NCBI GenBank assembly: GCA_002490525.1
Contig: DKUE01000035.1
Span: forward strand, 27,030-91,029
Reading direction: 5' to 3'
Length of the DNA: 64,000 bases
Source: Ruminococcaceae bacterium UBA7212
GTDB taxonomy: Bacteria; Bacillota; Clostridia; Oscillospirales; Acutalibacteraceae
Shown here: positions 8,382 through 16,172 of the stretch, piece after piece
How the letters are laid out: every line of letters begins with the position of its first letter
How positions within the stretch are numbered: the stretch's first letter is position 1
Position numbers and translations under genes: made by a program
Notes under the pieces: generated by a model
What the model was told of the DNA's origin: nothing
Databases searched by the model: none
What the model saw: only the letters and a program-made list of their open reading frames with translations

Positions 8382-8409
8382 TTGACAAACGAAAATTCTG
8401 TGTTATACT
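8382..8409 (+). promoter_or_regulatory. Strong sigma-A promoter of the leader/GNAT unit
   Basis: Consensus TTGACA (8382-8387) and TATACT (8404-8409) are 16 bases apart. The transcript would start near 8416 and run into the 30-codon leader ORF. Confidence 0.8.
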
Positions 8410-8437
8410 GAATCAAAATGAAAGGCGGGTGAACACC

Positions 8438-8530
8438 ATGCAATTTAAACTTCATTCGATGAATAAGAAACCGTCCGAAGCGCGCGCCGCATTCGGCTTA
8501 TTTGTGTTGTGTTCATCGTCCTTGGAGTAA
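8438..8530 (+). CDS. 30-residue leader peptide or small protein
   Basis: A short ORF from ATG 8438 to TAA 8528-8530 is preceded by GGCGGGTGA at good spacing and lies right behind a strong promoter. The N-terminal half is basic and polar (K-K-P-S-E-A-R); the C-terminal half is hydrophobic and cysteine-containing (G-L-F-V-L-C-S-S-S-L-E). A terminator begins 27 bases after the stop, and codons 23-27 can pair with part of that terminator. I think it is a regulatory leader peptide; a free small protein is the alternative. No family is known to me. Confidence 0.55.
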   Translation: MQFKLHSMNKKPSEARAAFGLFVLCSSSLE

Positions 8531-8587
8531 CGAATTTCTAAAATTTGCTCTTCACACCGCCGATGCACAACGCATCGGCGGTTTTTT
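8506..8587 (+). promoter_or_regulatory. Candidate attenuator: antiterminator versus terminator
   Basis: The terminator is a perfect 10-base stem (8557-8566 / 8572-8581) followed by six T residues. An upstream segment inside the leader ORF (8506-8511 plus 8514-8518) is complementary to 8561-8571, the terminator's 5' arm and loop, giving 11 pairs with a two-base bulge. The two structures are mutually exclusive. I see no good promoter between this site and the GNAT gene at 8669, so downstream expression may depend on readthrough. Inference from sequence only. Confidence 0.5.
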
Positions 8588-8668
8588 AATATATTTATTT
8601 TTGAATTTCTCTCTCAAGACGCGTCGGGAAAGCAAAGCAAAAAATTTAAGTGTAAAGGAGTAACACGT

Positions 8669-9784
8669 ATGTACACACCGATATTGGAAACCGAACGGTT
8701 AATTTTAAGACCGCTGTGCGTAGAGGACGCCCCCTCGGTATTCGCATGGGCAAGCGATGAACGCGTGGCGAAATATATGACATATCCGAAGCACGAAACG
8801 ATAGACACAACGCTGGAATGGCTTCGCAGTATTGACCACAGCTCCGATGCAGATTACGACTTCGGCTTTGTGGAAAAGACGAGCGGCGAGCTCATCGGCT
8901 CGGGCGGGGTCTATTGGGAAACTGACCGTCAGCAGTGGCGCGTTGGCTACAATCTGCGGCACCAAAGCTGGGGCAAGGGTTATGCCACCGAGGCGGCACA
9001 GGAAATGATTCGCTTTGCAAAAGCAGAGCTAAATGCTGTAAAAATCGGCTCCTGCCACGCCGTTGAGAATACCGCGAGCGGGCACGTTTTAGAAAAATGC
9101 GGGCTTGTGTTCCATCATTACAGTACCTACCAAAAATTCGACGGCAGTGCCACATTTCGGTGCAGGGAAGTGCTTTGGACAAAGGACGGCGAAGAGCTGA
9201 CGCACCACAAGGGAACGCAGATGCTTCGCACAGAGCGATTATTGCTTCGTCCGTTTCGCAGTACGGATGCAGAGGATATCTTCCGCTTTGCGGGCAATCC
9301 GAAGGTGACACGCTATTTAAGCTACCAACCGCACCAAAGCATTGAAGAATCTGCACGAATCGCCGCCTTTTGGGAACAGGAATCCAAAGAAACAGACAAG
9401 TATAACTGGGCGATTGAATTGGACGGCACGGTCATCGGCAGTATCAATGTGGTACAGTCCGACGGGCTATGGGACGCAGGACTCGGTTGGCAAATTGACC
9501 TGCCCTATTGGAATCAGGGTATTATGACAGAAGCCGCCCGCGCGGTTGTCGATTTTTTGTTCCGCGAAGTGAATTTCCACCGCATTTACGCCGCGCACAA
9601 CACACGCAATCCTGCCTCGGGACGCGTAATGGAGAAGCTCGGGATGCGCAAAGAGGGTGTTTTCCGACAGCATTATTTTAAAGCGGGCTTCGGCACAGGT
9701 GACAGCCAAAAATACGGGATTTTGAAAGAGGAATGGTTGGATTGGAAAGGAACGGAACAGGAGCGGTTTTATGCACTATGTTGA
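8669..9784 (+). CDS. Tandem GNAT acetyltransferase (two RimJ/RimL-type domains)
   Basis: 371 residues made of two complete GNAT_3 domains. Domain 1 (about 1-175) starts L-E-T-E-R-L-I-L-R-P and has the acetyl-CoA loop as Q-S-W-G-K-G-Y-A-T-E. Domain 2 (about 184-360) starts L-R-T-E-R-L-L-L-R-P-F and has Y-W-N-Q-G-I-M-T-E-A. Both end in the usual N-x-A-S-G-x-V-x-E-K-x-G segment. Such enzymes acetylate protein N-termini, ribosomal proteins or small amines; targets here are unknown. Most relatives have a single domain, so this is a duplication-fusion. The gene has AAAGGAG upstream, overlaps the methyltransferase by 14 bases and may be under attenuation control. Confidence 0.88.
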   Translation: MYTPILETERLILRPLCVEDAPSVFAWASDERVAKYMTYPKHETIDTTLEWLRSIDHSSDADYDFGFVEKTSGELIGSGGVYWETDRQQWRVGYNLRHQSWGKGYATEAAQEMIRFAKAELNAVKIGSCHAVENTASGHVLEKCGLVFHHYSTYQKFDGSATFRCREVLWTKDGEELTHHKGTQMLRTERLLLRPFRSTDAEDIFRFAGNPKVTRYLSYQPHQSIEESARIAAFWEQESKETDKYNWAIELDGTVIGSINVVQSDGLWDAGLGWQIDLPYWNQGIMTEAARAVVDFLFREVNFHRIYAAHNTRNPASGRVMEKLGMRKEGVFRQHYFKAGFGTGDSQKYGILKEEWLDWKGTEQERFYALC

Positions 9785-10559
9785 AGAATACTATACGCAA
9801 TATGATGAAGATGCACGGTTTCTGCGCAAAAGCCGTCAAACGGAATATGTAACGACAATGCGGTATATTCAAAAATACTTATTCCAAGGCGCGCGGATTT
9901 TGGAAATCGGCGCGGGTACGGGGCGATATTCCCTCACCCTTGCCGTACAGGGATATTCTGTCGATGCCGTTGAACTTCTGCCAAAGCATATTGCACTTTT
10001 AAAGGAAAAGACAAAAGATAACGACAATTTGCGCATTTTTGAGGGCAATGCGGTTGATTTGAGATTTTTGCACAGCAACACCTACGATATCGTCCTTTTG
10101 CTCGGTCCGATGTATCATCTGTTCAGCGAAGCTGACAAATTGAATGCACTCGCTGAGGCGATACGTGTTGCAAAACCGCACGGCGTTATTTTTGCCGCAT
10201 ACTGCAACAACGATACGACAATCTATAATCTCTTTGTGCAGCATCAAATTCAAACGCATTTGACAAGCAACCAACTGACACAGGATTTTCATATAAAGCC
10301 TTTGCCTGCACTCGTATTTGCCTTTTCGCGCAAGACGGAGATTGACTGTCTTATGCGCAATTTTTCGGTACGCCGACTGCACTTTGTCGGCACAGATATG
10401 CTGTCGGAATTTTTCGGCGATATCATAGACGACTTCAGCGATGCCGAATTTGAATTGTATATGCAGTACCATTTCCAAATATGCGAACGGGCAGACTGCA
10501 TCGGGATGTCGTTTCATTTTTTGGATGTTTTTCAAAAGAACGCGGCAAAATATAAATGA
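9771..10559 (+). CDS. Class I SAM-dependent methyltransferase
   Basis: 262 residues with a Rossmann methyltransferase core. Motif I is I-L-E-I-G-A-G-T-G-R-Y-S at about 43-54, motif II V-D-A-V-E-L-L near 63-69, the acidic D-L-R-F-L/Y-D-I-V-L-L-L-G-P-M-Y-H-L region is motif IV, and A-K-P-H-G-V-I-F-A-A is motif V. The G-P-M-Y-H-L signature recalls small-molecule methyltransferases of the UbiE/Tam type. The start lies inside the end of the GNAT gene with GGAGCGG ahead, so the two are translationally linked. The substrate is unknown. Confidence 0.85.
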   Translation: MHYVEEYYTQYDEDARFLRKSRQTEYVTTMRYIQKYLFQGARILEIGAGTGRYSLTLAVQGYSVDAVELLPKHIALLKEKTKDNDNLRIFEGNAVDLRFLHSNTYDIVLLLGPMYHLFSEADKLNALAEAIRVAKPHGVIFAAYCNNDTTIYNLFVQHQIQTHLTSNQLTQDFHIKPLPALVFAFSRKTEIDCLMRNFSVRRLHFVGTDMLSEFFGDIIDDFSDAEFELYMQYHFQICERADCIGMSFHFLDVFQKNAAKYK

Positions 10560-10602
10560 TTTTTACCATCCCAATGCATAACGAAATACAATGGAATGCA
10601 AT

Positions 10603-10632
10603 ACAAAAATCCCCTGACCTGACGGTCAGGGG
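10603..10632 (-). terminator. Terminator of the G5/3D protein gene
   Basis: An eight-base stem (10611-10618 / 10625-10632) is followed on the minus strand by ATTTTTG. It also lies just after the plus-strand methyltransferase and may serve both. Confidence 0.7.
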
Positions 10633-10655
10633 TATCGTCACAAGATATTTCGAGG

Positions 10656-11909
10656 TTACAGCACGTAAATCACTACGTCTCTGCTGCCCCATTGTCTGCA
10701 TTCGGATTCGGTATTCATAAACAAATCCACGGTGAATTTTCCTTTATGCACAAATCCGCCTGTATCCGCCGCAATTGCATAGCCGTAAACAATACCGTCT
10801 GTAGAGACAATCCATAGCTTACTGCCGTACGGAATTTGGTTCGGATTCACAGCGATGTAACCGGGCTTCACGGCGCGTCCGCTTGCCGTTTTAGAACCGG
10901 GTGCTGCCGTGTATGCTGCCGCCTTACCCGTAATAATTTTAGAATACTGCGTCGGTGCACCATCGACAATTTGCAAAGTTTCAGGTGCGGTCAACTCTGA
11001 AATCGGCGTACCGCCGTTTCGAAGACTTGCCACCGCCACTGCCTTTTGTTTCGTGCCTACAGCGGTAATCTGCGGCACAGCTTCTTTGAGGACGGTCTCG
11101 CTGATTGCTTCGGAAGAAGCGCGAACACCGTCTACAATTTTATCGCGGTAGGTTACGGTTTTCTCACCGTTCTCCCCTGCCTGCCGAATCTCGCTCTGCC
11201 CCTTGTAAAGCGCAGAGGTTTTTTCTGTTTTCTTTGCGAACGGAATCGTTTCATTTACGGTGCGCTCTGTATATTCCACACGGTAAACCGTGATGCTTAT
11301 ATTATCATAAAGCGCACTGTCCGCCGCGGGAGAAACCTCATCGTTTTCGCCCATGGTGATATTTGCCGCTACCAAAGCCTCTGCCACAGTGCCTTCCCCT
11401 AAAAGCAAGGCTTGCTGTGTACCGTCCGCCGTAACGGACACATGATAGGCGTTGGTTAATTTTACGGTCATGCCGTCTTCCAGAACTGTACTTGTCGGCA
11501 AACTGACGAGCTGCCCTTCCTCCACCGTAACGGCAAGCTCCGTCAGCAAGTCTGCTACGGTTCCTGCACAAACCGTGTAAACCGTTTCACCGTCCAGCCG
11601 CACAAAGGTGACCGTTGCCGCACGGTAAACGGTGAGTACACAGTCCTCACCCGGCACGAAGGCATCCAAAGAAAGCTTATCTTTCTCGGACAAATCAATC
11701 TTTGCTTGTTTCACAATTTCATAAGCGTCCGTTTTGGTCGTTTCTACTCTTGTGATTTCCGAACCGTCATAAATGTCTACGACATAGGCGTTCGGAACGG
11801 CAGCAAAAGCGGTACCGGCGCAAAGCACGGCAAACGCCAAAATCAGCGCGGTAACCTTCCAAAAGGTTACACGGGTTGCTTTTGCATACCCTTTTAATTC
11901 TGTAATCAT
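10656..11909 (-). CDS. Secreted cell-wall protein with DUF348, G5 and 3D domains (YabE-like)
   Basis: About 417 residues. A membrane or signal segment at roughly 16-38 ends in T-A-F-A-A. It is followed by three ubiquitin-like DUF348 repeats (about 40-210), a G5 domain (about 215-290; E-Y-T-E-R-T-V-N-E-T-I-P start) and a C-terminal 3D domain. The last contains G-K-A-A-A-Y, A-V-N-P-N-Q-I-P-Y-G-S-K-L, A-A-D-T-G-G and V-D-L-F-M, including the aspartates that name the fold and likely act in peptidoglycan glycan cleavage (lytic transglycosylase type). Two adjacent ATGs exist; 11909 has better spacing from AAAGGAG. Homologues include YabE of Bacillus and the Rpf/Sps-like resuscitation proteins. Confidence 0.88.
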   Translation of the reverse strand: MITELKGYAKATRVTFWKVTALILAFAVLCAGTAFAAVPNAYVVDIYDGSEITRVETTKTDAYEIVKQAKIDLSEKDKLSLDAFVPGEDCVLTVYRAATVTFVRLDGETVYTVCAGTVADLLTELAVTVEEGQLVSLPTSTVLEDGMTVKLTNAYHVSVTADGTQQALLLGEGTVAEALVAANITMGENDEVSPAADSALYDNISITVYRVEYTERTVNETIPFAKKTEKTSALYKGQSEIRQAGENGEKTVTYRDKIVDGVRASSEAISETVLKEAVPQITAVGTKQKAVAVASLRNGGTPISELTAPETLQIVDGAPTQYSKIITGKAAAYTAAPGSKTASGRAVKPGYIAVNPNQIPYGSKLWIVSTDGIVYGYAIAADTGGFVHKGKFTVDLFMNTESECRQWGSRDVVIYVL

Positions 11910-11912
11910 CAT

Positions 11913-12052
11913 TCTGCTCCTTTAACTCATACCTTATCGGGAAAATGGGAAATTGCTGTCCGAAAGGCTGTTGGACGCCGATCGCATCTTCTCGGAAAAA
12001 GATTGAGAAAACACGGTATAACTGTGGCGTCACTGTTATTATCGCTTGTGAC
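11913..12052 (-). promoter_or_regulatory. 140-nt structured 5' leader of the G5/3D gene
   Basis: Between the predicted start site (about 12052) and the start codon the minus-strand RNA can form GTCAC/GTGAC, CCGA/TCGG and GTCC/GGAC helices, and an imperfect 20-base palindrome (8 of 10 pairs) near 12017-12036. Such leaders often hold riboswitches in this gene class, but I could not match a known class; the c-di-AMP ydaO consensus does not fit. Confidence 0.4.
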
Positions 12053-12059
12053 TTCGGTC

Positions 12060-12088
12060 ATTATATTTCCATGTCCGCTAATTGTCAA
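12060..12088 (-). promoter_or_regulatory. Consensus sigma-A promoter of the G5/3D gene
   Basis: On the minus strand TTGACA (12083-12088) and TATAAT (12060-12065) match the consensus perfectly with a 17-base spacer. Confidence 0.85.
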
Positions 12089-12089
12089 A

Positions 12090-12588
12090 TTTTCAAAAGT
12101 TTTATTTTTATGAAAATTGCACAAACGAAAATGTCAATATCTGTCAGAAACAGGGCTTTTCCTGATTTTTTCAGGAACTGGATCATGCAAATTCGGTGAA
12201 TATTTGTGAAAATATTAAAAATCTTACATTTAGTTACAAAGGGGTAACAAAACGGGATTTTTTCTGAATTTTCGGTTAAAAAAACCTTGTTTTCCATATA
12301 TAGTATATGCAAATGTAAAAAAAGTATGCATAGCCTGAAATTTACATAGATATTGTGCATGTATTTTCAGTCACGTCCGGATATTTTTCGAAGAAACTCG
12401 ATAGTTCTCCCCCACTGCATATAGAAAATCGCCTAATTTTCTTGGAATTTTGATTCCTAGACTTTACTTTAAAAATTATGGCGTTTTTTTTCGAATTGTG
12501 TTATACTGTTTAGGGTTAACTGACAGTGATTTCGGGCAAAAAACGCGCCGAAAAAATCTGTATATATAATAGTATAGGGAAAAACAGT
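12090..12588. other. AT-rich intergenic region
   Basis: About 500 bases between the G5/3D promoter and the pseudouridine synthase gene. A TATACT at 12502-12507 could be the -10 of the downstream gene, but no good -35 precedes it. One short ORF on the minus strand (12085-12360) looks non-coding. I recognise no RNA gene here. Confidence 0.5.
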
Positions 12589-13551
12589 ATGAAAGAGTTT
12601 TTGATTTCGCAAAATGACGCGGGACTGCGCCTCGACAAATTCGTAAAAAAGGTTGCACCGAATTTGCCGCAGTCCATGCTTTATAAAGCGATTCGGACAA
12701 AAAACATCAAAATAAACGGCAAACGTGCGGAAATTTCCGCACGTTTGCAAATCGGCGACCAAGTCAAGATATTTGTTGCTGATGAATTTTTCCGAAAAAG
12801 CAAGACGGTTTATGATTTTTTGCATGCGGGCAGGTCTTTGGATATTTTGTATGAGGATGAGAATATTTTACTGCTCAACAAAAATGCAGGTCTGCTCTGC
12901 CACCCGGATGACAGGGAATACATCGACACGCTGATTGGGCGTGTAACACGGTATTTATATGAAAAAGGCGAATATGACCCCGCGCAGGAAAACAGCTTTG
13001 TGCCTGCACTCGTCAATCGCATTGACCGTAATACGGGTGGGATTGTCATTGCGGCGAAAAATGCTGACAGTCTACGAATTTTGAATCAAAAAATGAAGGA
13101 CAGAGAACTGCACAAATACTATTTGTGTGTTCTGCACGGTACACCTAAGCCGCAGGCGGGTATTTTAGAAGGATACCTCATCAAGGATGAAAAAAAGAAT
13201 ATGGTGCGTGTACTGCGCGAACCTGCGGCAGGTGCGAAAACGATTCGCACCAAATACCGTGTATTGGAAAGCGATGGGAAACTGTCTTTGGTTGAGGTGG
13301 ATTTGCTGACAGGGCGCACGCACCAAATCCGCGCGCATTTCGCCTCTGTCGGGCATCCGCTCTTAGGGGACGGCAAATACGGCAGAAACGCGCAAAACAA
13401 AGCATACGGGTATAAAAAGCAATTCTTATATTCTTATAAGCTGCAATTTGATTTCACCACGGATGCGGGAATTCTAAACTATTTAAACGGAAAATGCTTT
13501 CAGGTTGAAGAGGTTTGGTTTGCCCGTGCGTTTCGGGATGGGGAATTATGA
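12589..13551 (+). CDS. RluA-family 23S rRNA/tRNA pseudouridine synthase
   Basis: About 320 residues. An S4 RNA-binding domain (about 1-65; L-R-L-D-K-F-V, I-K-I-N-G-K-R) precedes the catalytic domain. The catalytic aspartate is Asp146 within N-R-I-D-R-N-T-G-G, equivalent to H-R-L-D-x-x-T-S-G of RluA/RluD; the Thr-Gly pair and later L-T-G-R-T-H-Q-I-R-A-H-F and L-L-G-D-x-K-Y-G are standard. The start at 12589 follows TAGGGA. The family isomerises specific uridines in rRNA (RluC/RluD) or tRNA; the target is not readable from sequence. Confidence 0.9.
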   Translation: MKEFLISQNDAGLRLDKFVKKVAPNLPQSMLYKAIRTKNIKINGKRAEISARLQIGDQVKIFVADEFFRKSKTVYDFLHAGRSLDILYEDENILLLNKNAGLLCHPDDREYIDTLIGRVTRYLYEKGEYDPAQENSFVPALVNRIDRNTGGIVIAAKNADSLRILNQKMKDRELHKYYLCVLHGTPKPQAGILEGYLIKDEKKNMVRVLREPAAGAKTIRTKYRVLESDGKLSLVEVDLLTGRTHQIRAHFASVGHPLLGDGKYGRNAQNKAYGYKKQFLYSYKLQFDFTTDAGILNYLNGKCFQVEEVWFARAFRDGEL

Positions 13552-13575
13552 GTTTCATTACATAAGGATGATAAA

Positions 13576-13978
13576 ATGGAACATCTTGAAAGAATGAATT
13601 ATCGCTCCAAACAAACACAATGTTACACCTATTTTCAAATTACAGGTAATTTTGAGCCCGATATTATCTTTGATATGTTAAATCTCAAGCCCGAAAATCT
13701 TGGAAAATCGGTGATAAAAGACAAGACGGCAAAACATATGACTTTACGTATTGGCGCTTCGGCACTTGCGACAAATACGATATACTTGTTGAAAAGCAAA
13801 TGCGGAATTTACTTTAGTCATTGTACCGGCGGTCCGCGTTGACACGCCTGCACCATGTTTAGCGCCATCTTTAGAGGTTATGCAGTTTTGCTGTGACACC
13901 GTCACGGAAATGGACGTCAATTTGTATATCAGCACACCTGACGGATTTAACGACAGCATAGTCTTTAAAAATTCATAA
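13576..13978 (+). pseudogene. Decayed DUF4279 gene (two frame disruptions)
   Basis: The first frame encodes Y-F-Q-I-T-G-N-F-E-P-D-I-I-F-D-M-L-N-L-K-P, the normal DUF4279 N-terminus, up to L-R-I-G near 13755. Homology then continues in another frame as G-T-C-D-K-Y-D-I-L-V-E-K-Q-M (to about 13797), and finally in the third frame as T-L-V-I-V-P-A-V-R-V followed by D-V-N-L-Y-I-S, ending at TAA 13976-13978. At least one indel and one deletion of the central linker are needed, so no functional product is expected. It directly follows the pseudouridine synthase gene. Confidence 0.8.
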
Positions 13979-14083
13979 ACACGAATCAACTACAGCTGCT
14001 CTGCGATTCAGGCGTTATATTTGATTTGTGCAAATTCGGCGAAACGGCACAGCGGTCGTTCCCTGCGTTATATTTTCCCCATA

Positions 14084-14126
14084 AAAAAACACATGCCCAC
14101 GATACGTACTGTACCGTGGGCGTGTT
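14084..14126 (-). terminator. Terminator of pckG
   Basis: Inverted repeat 14088-14101 / 14115-14126 is followed on the minus strand by a run of seven T residues. Confidence 0.8.
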
Positions 14127-14165
14127 GTATTTTACGATGTTCCCGAAAGTAATTTAGATAGAATC

Positions 14166-15956
14166 TTATTTCAGGTTTGCTTTGAGAGTTTCCAACTCAT
14201 CGGCAAGCTCTTTCGGCAATTTATCGCCGAATTTTGCATAGAATTCCGCAATGCCTTCCGCTTCATTTGCCCAAAGGTCTTTATCCACATCCAAAATGCT
14301 CTCAAGAGATTCCAAAGTAACCTCGTCCTCAAGACCTTCGATGTTGATATCCTTTGCATAAGGCAGATAGCCGATAGCGGTCTCTTGTGCATCTACCTTG
14401 CCCTCGCAACGTTTGAGAATCCACTCCAAAACGCGGAGATTGTCACCGAAGCCCGGCCACATAAAGTTGCCCTCATCATCTTTTCTGAACCAGTTGACAT
14501 TGAAAATCTTCGGTGCTTTGTCCGCATCCAGGGTCTCGCCAATCTCAATCCAGTGTTTCCAATAGTCGCCCATGTTGTAGCCGCAGAAGGGCAGCATTGC
14601 CATCGGGTCACGGCGGACAACACCGACTGCACCTGCAGCCGCCGCAGTGGTTTCAGATGCCATGATAGAGCCTACAAACACACCGTGATTCCAGTCTCTT
14701 GACTGATAAACCAGCGGAGCCAGCTTTGCACGTCTGCCGCCGAATACGAATGCCGAAATCGGCACGCCCTGCGGATTTTCGAATTCAGAGCTGATGCACG
14801 GGCAGTTCACTGCGGGTGCGGTGAAACGGCTGTTCGGATGCGCAAGGTTTTTACCCTCGGCTTTCCATTCTACGCCGTTGGTTTTGATTCCTGTCCATTC
14901 CTCTGCATTAACGGGCGGATTCTTGTCAAGACCTTCCCACCAAACGGTGTTGTCATCCAGATTGCGCGCAACATTGGTAAAGATGGTACCCTTCTTGGTG
15001 GAGGCCAGCGCGTTGGGGTTGGATTTGTCGTTCGTGCCGGGTGCTACGCCGAAAAAGCCGTTTTCCGGGTTGATGGCGTACAGTCTGCCGTCCTCGCCCT
15101 TGCGAATCCAGGAAATATCGTCACCGACACACCAAACCTTGTAGCCCTTCTTACGGTAGCCCTCGGGCGGGATAAGCATAGCGAGGTTTGTCTTGCCGCA
15201 CGCAGACGGGAACGCCGCGCAGATATATTTGACTTCGCCCTGCGGATTTTCAATGCCGAGAATGAGCATATGCTCTGCCTGCCAGCCCTCATTTTTACCC
15301 TGATAAGAAGCAATGCGCAGTGCAAAGCATTTTTTGCCGAGCAACACGTTGCCGCCGTAAGCGGAATTTACGGAAATAATGGTGTTGTCCTCGGGGAACT
15401 GGCAAATCCAGCGGTTCTCAGGGTCTACATTGCACTTGCAGTGTAAGCCGCGCACCCAGTCCTCGCTGTCGCCGAGTACATCCATCACCTTTTTGCCGAC
15501 ACGGGTCATAATTGCCATATTCAAAACAACATAAATGGAGTCGGTCAGCTCCACGCCGATTTTTGCAAGCGGAGAGCCCACAGGACCCATAGAATACGGA
15601 ATGACATACATCGTTCTGCCCTTATAACTGCCGCGAGCAATGTCATACAGCATGTTGTATGCCTTTTCGGGGTCCATCCAGTGGTTGGTCGGACCTGCAT
15701 CCTCTTCCTTTTTGGAGCAGATGAGGGTTCTGTCCTCTACACGCGCAACGTCGTTAGGCGCAGTTCTGTGATAATAACAACCGGGAAGCAGTTCCTCGTT
15801 GAGCTTTACCATTTCGCCGGTTTCGCACGCTTCCTTGCGAAGCGCTTCGAGCTGCTCTTCCGAGCCGTCAATCCAAACAACTTCTTTCGGCTCTACAAGT
15901 GCGATTTTCTCGTCAATCCAAGACAGGACGCTCTTGTTTTGTGTCAGTGCTGCCAT
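14166..15956 (-). CDS. pckG: Phosphoenolpyruvate carboxykinase (GTP)
   Basis: A 596-residue enzyme of the GTP-dependent type, which interconverts oxaloacetate + GTP and PEP + CO2 + GDP in gluconeogenesis or, in anaerobes, CO2-fixing mixed-acid fermentation. The signature F-P-S-A-C-G-K-T-N, with P-loop Lys255 and the reactive Cys253, is specific to the GTP class; ATP-type enzymes are shorter and have a different loop. Further matches are Y-V-I-P-Y-S-M-G-P-V-G-S-P, S-A-Y-G-G-N and the guanine-binding W-x-x-F-R-K-D stretch. Full length and intact; its own promoter and terminator make it monocistronic. Confidence 0.95.
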   Translation of the reverse strand: MAALTQNKSVLSWIDEKIALVEPKEVVWIDGSEEQLEALRKEACETGEMVKLNEELLPGCYYHRTAPNDVARVEDRTLICSKKEEDAGPTNHWMDPEKAYNMLYDIARGSYKGRTMYVIPYSMGPVGSPLAKIGVELTDSIYVVLNMAIMTRVGKKVMDVLGDSEDWVRGLHCKCNVDPENRWICQFPEDNTIISVNSAYGGNVLLGKKCFALRIASYQGKNEGWQAEHMLILGIENPQGEVKYICAAFPSACGKTNLAMLIPPEGYRKKGYKVWCVGDDISWIRKGEDGRLYAINPENGFFGVAPGTNDKSNPNALASTKKGTIFTNVARNLDDNTVWWEGLDKNPPVNAEEWTGIKTNGVEWKAEGKNLAHPNSRFTAPAVNCPCISSEFENPQGVPISAFVFGGRRAKLAPLVYQSRDWNHGVFVGSIMASETTAAAAGAVGVVRRDPMAMLPFCGYNMGDYWKHWIEIGETLDADKAPKIFNVNWFRKDDEGNFMWPGFGDNLRVLEWILKRCEGKVDAQETAIGYLPYAKDINIEGLEDEVTLESLESILDVDKDLWANEAEGIAEFYAKFGDKLPKELADELETLKANLK

Positions 15957-16056
15957 AATACATTACTCCTTACTTTCACTCCGACAAAGCGTCGGACATT
16001 TTTGCATAATTGCAAATGAAAAAATTCATATTTCACAAATTTTTCCATTTTGAAAT

Positions 16057-16085
16057 ATTATAGACGATTCCTTTCTGAAAAGCAA
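16057..16085 (-). promoter_or_regulatory. Promoter of pckG
   Basis: On the minus strand TTGCTT (16080-16085) and TATAAT (16057-16062) have a 17-base spacer, leaving a leader of about 90 bases before the ATG at 15956. Confidence 0.65.
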
Positions 16086-16172
16086 CAGAGAAAATGTGAA
16101 TTTTTTGTCAATTTTCATATTCATTTTAATTCACAATGCCCAAACTGCCCTTTTTCCATACAACAAAAAGGA

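Noticed and set aside
11913..12052. c-di-AMP (ydaO-type) riboswitch
   Set aside because: The gene class fits, but I could not find the conserved GCCGAATCC or CAGCTAACC-like cores on the minus strand.
12085..12360. A 91-codon ORF on the minus strand upstream of the G5/3D gene
   Set aside because: It is extremely AT-rich, overlaps the consensus promoter of the G5/3D gene, has no ribosome binding site and a composition rich in Phe, Ile and Lys, as expected of translated non-coding DNA.
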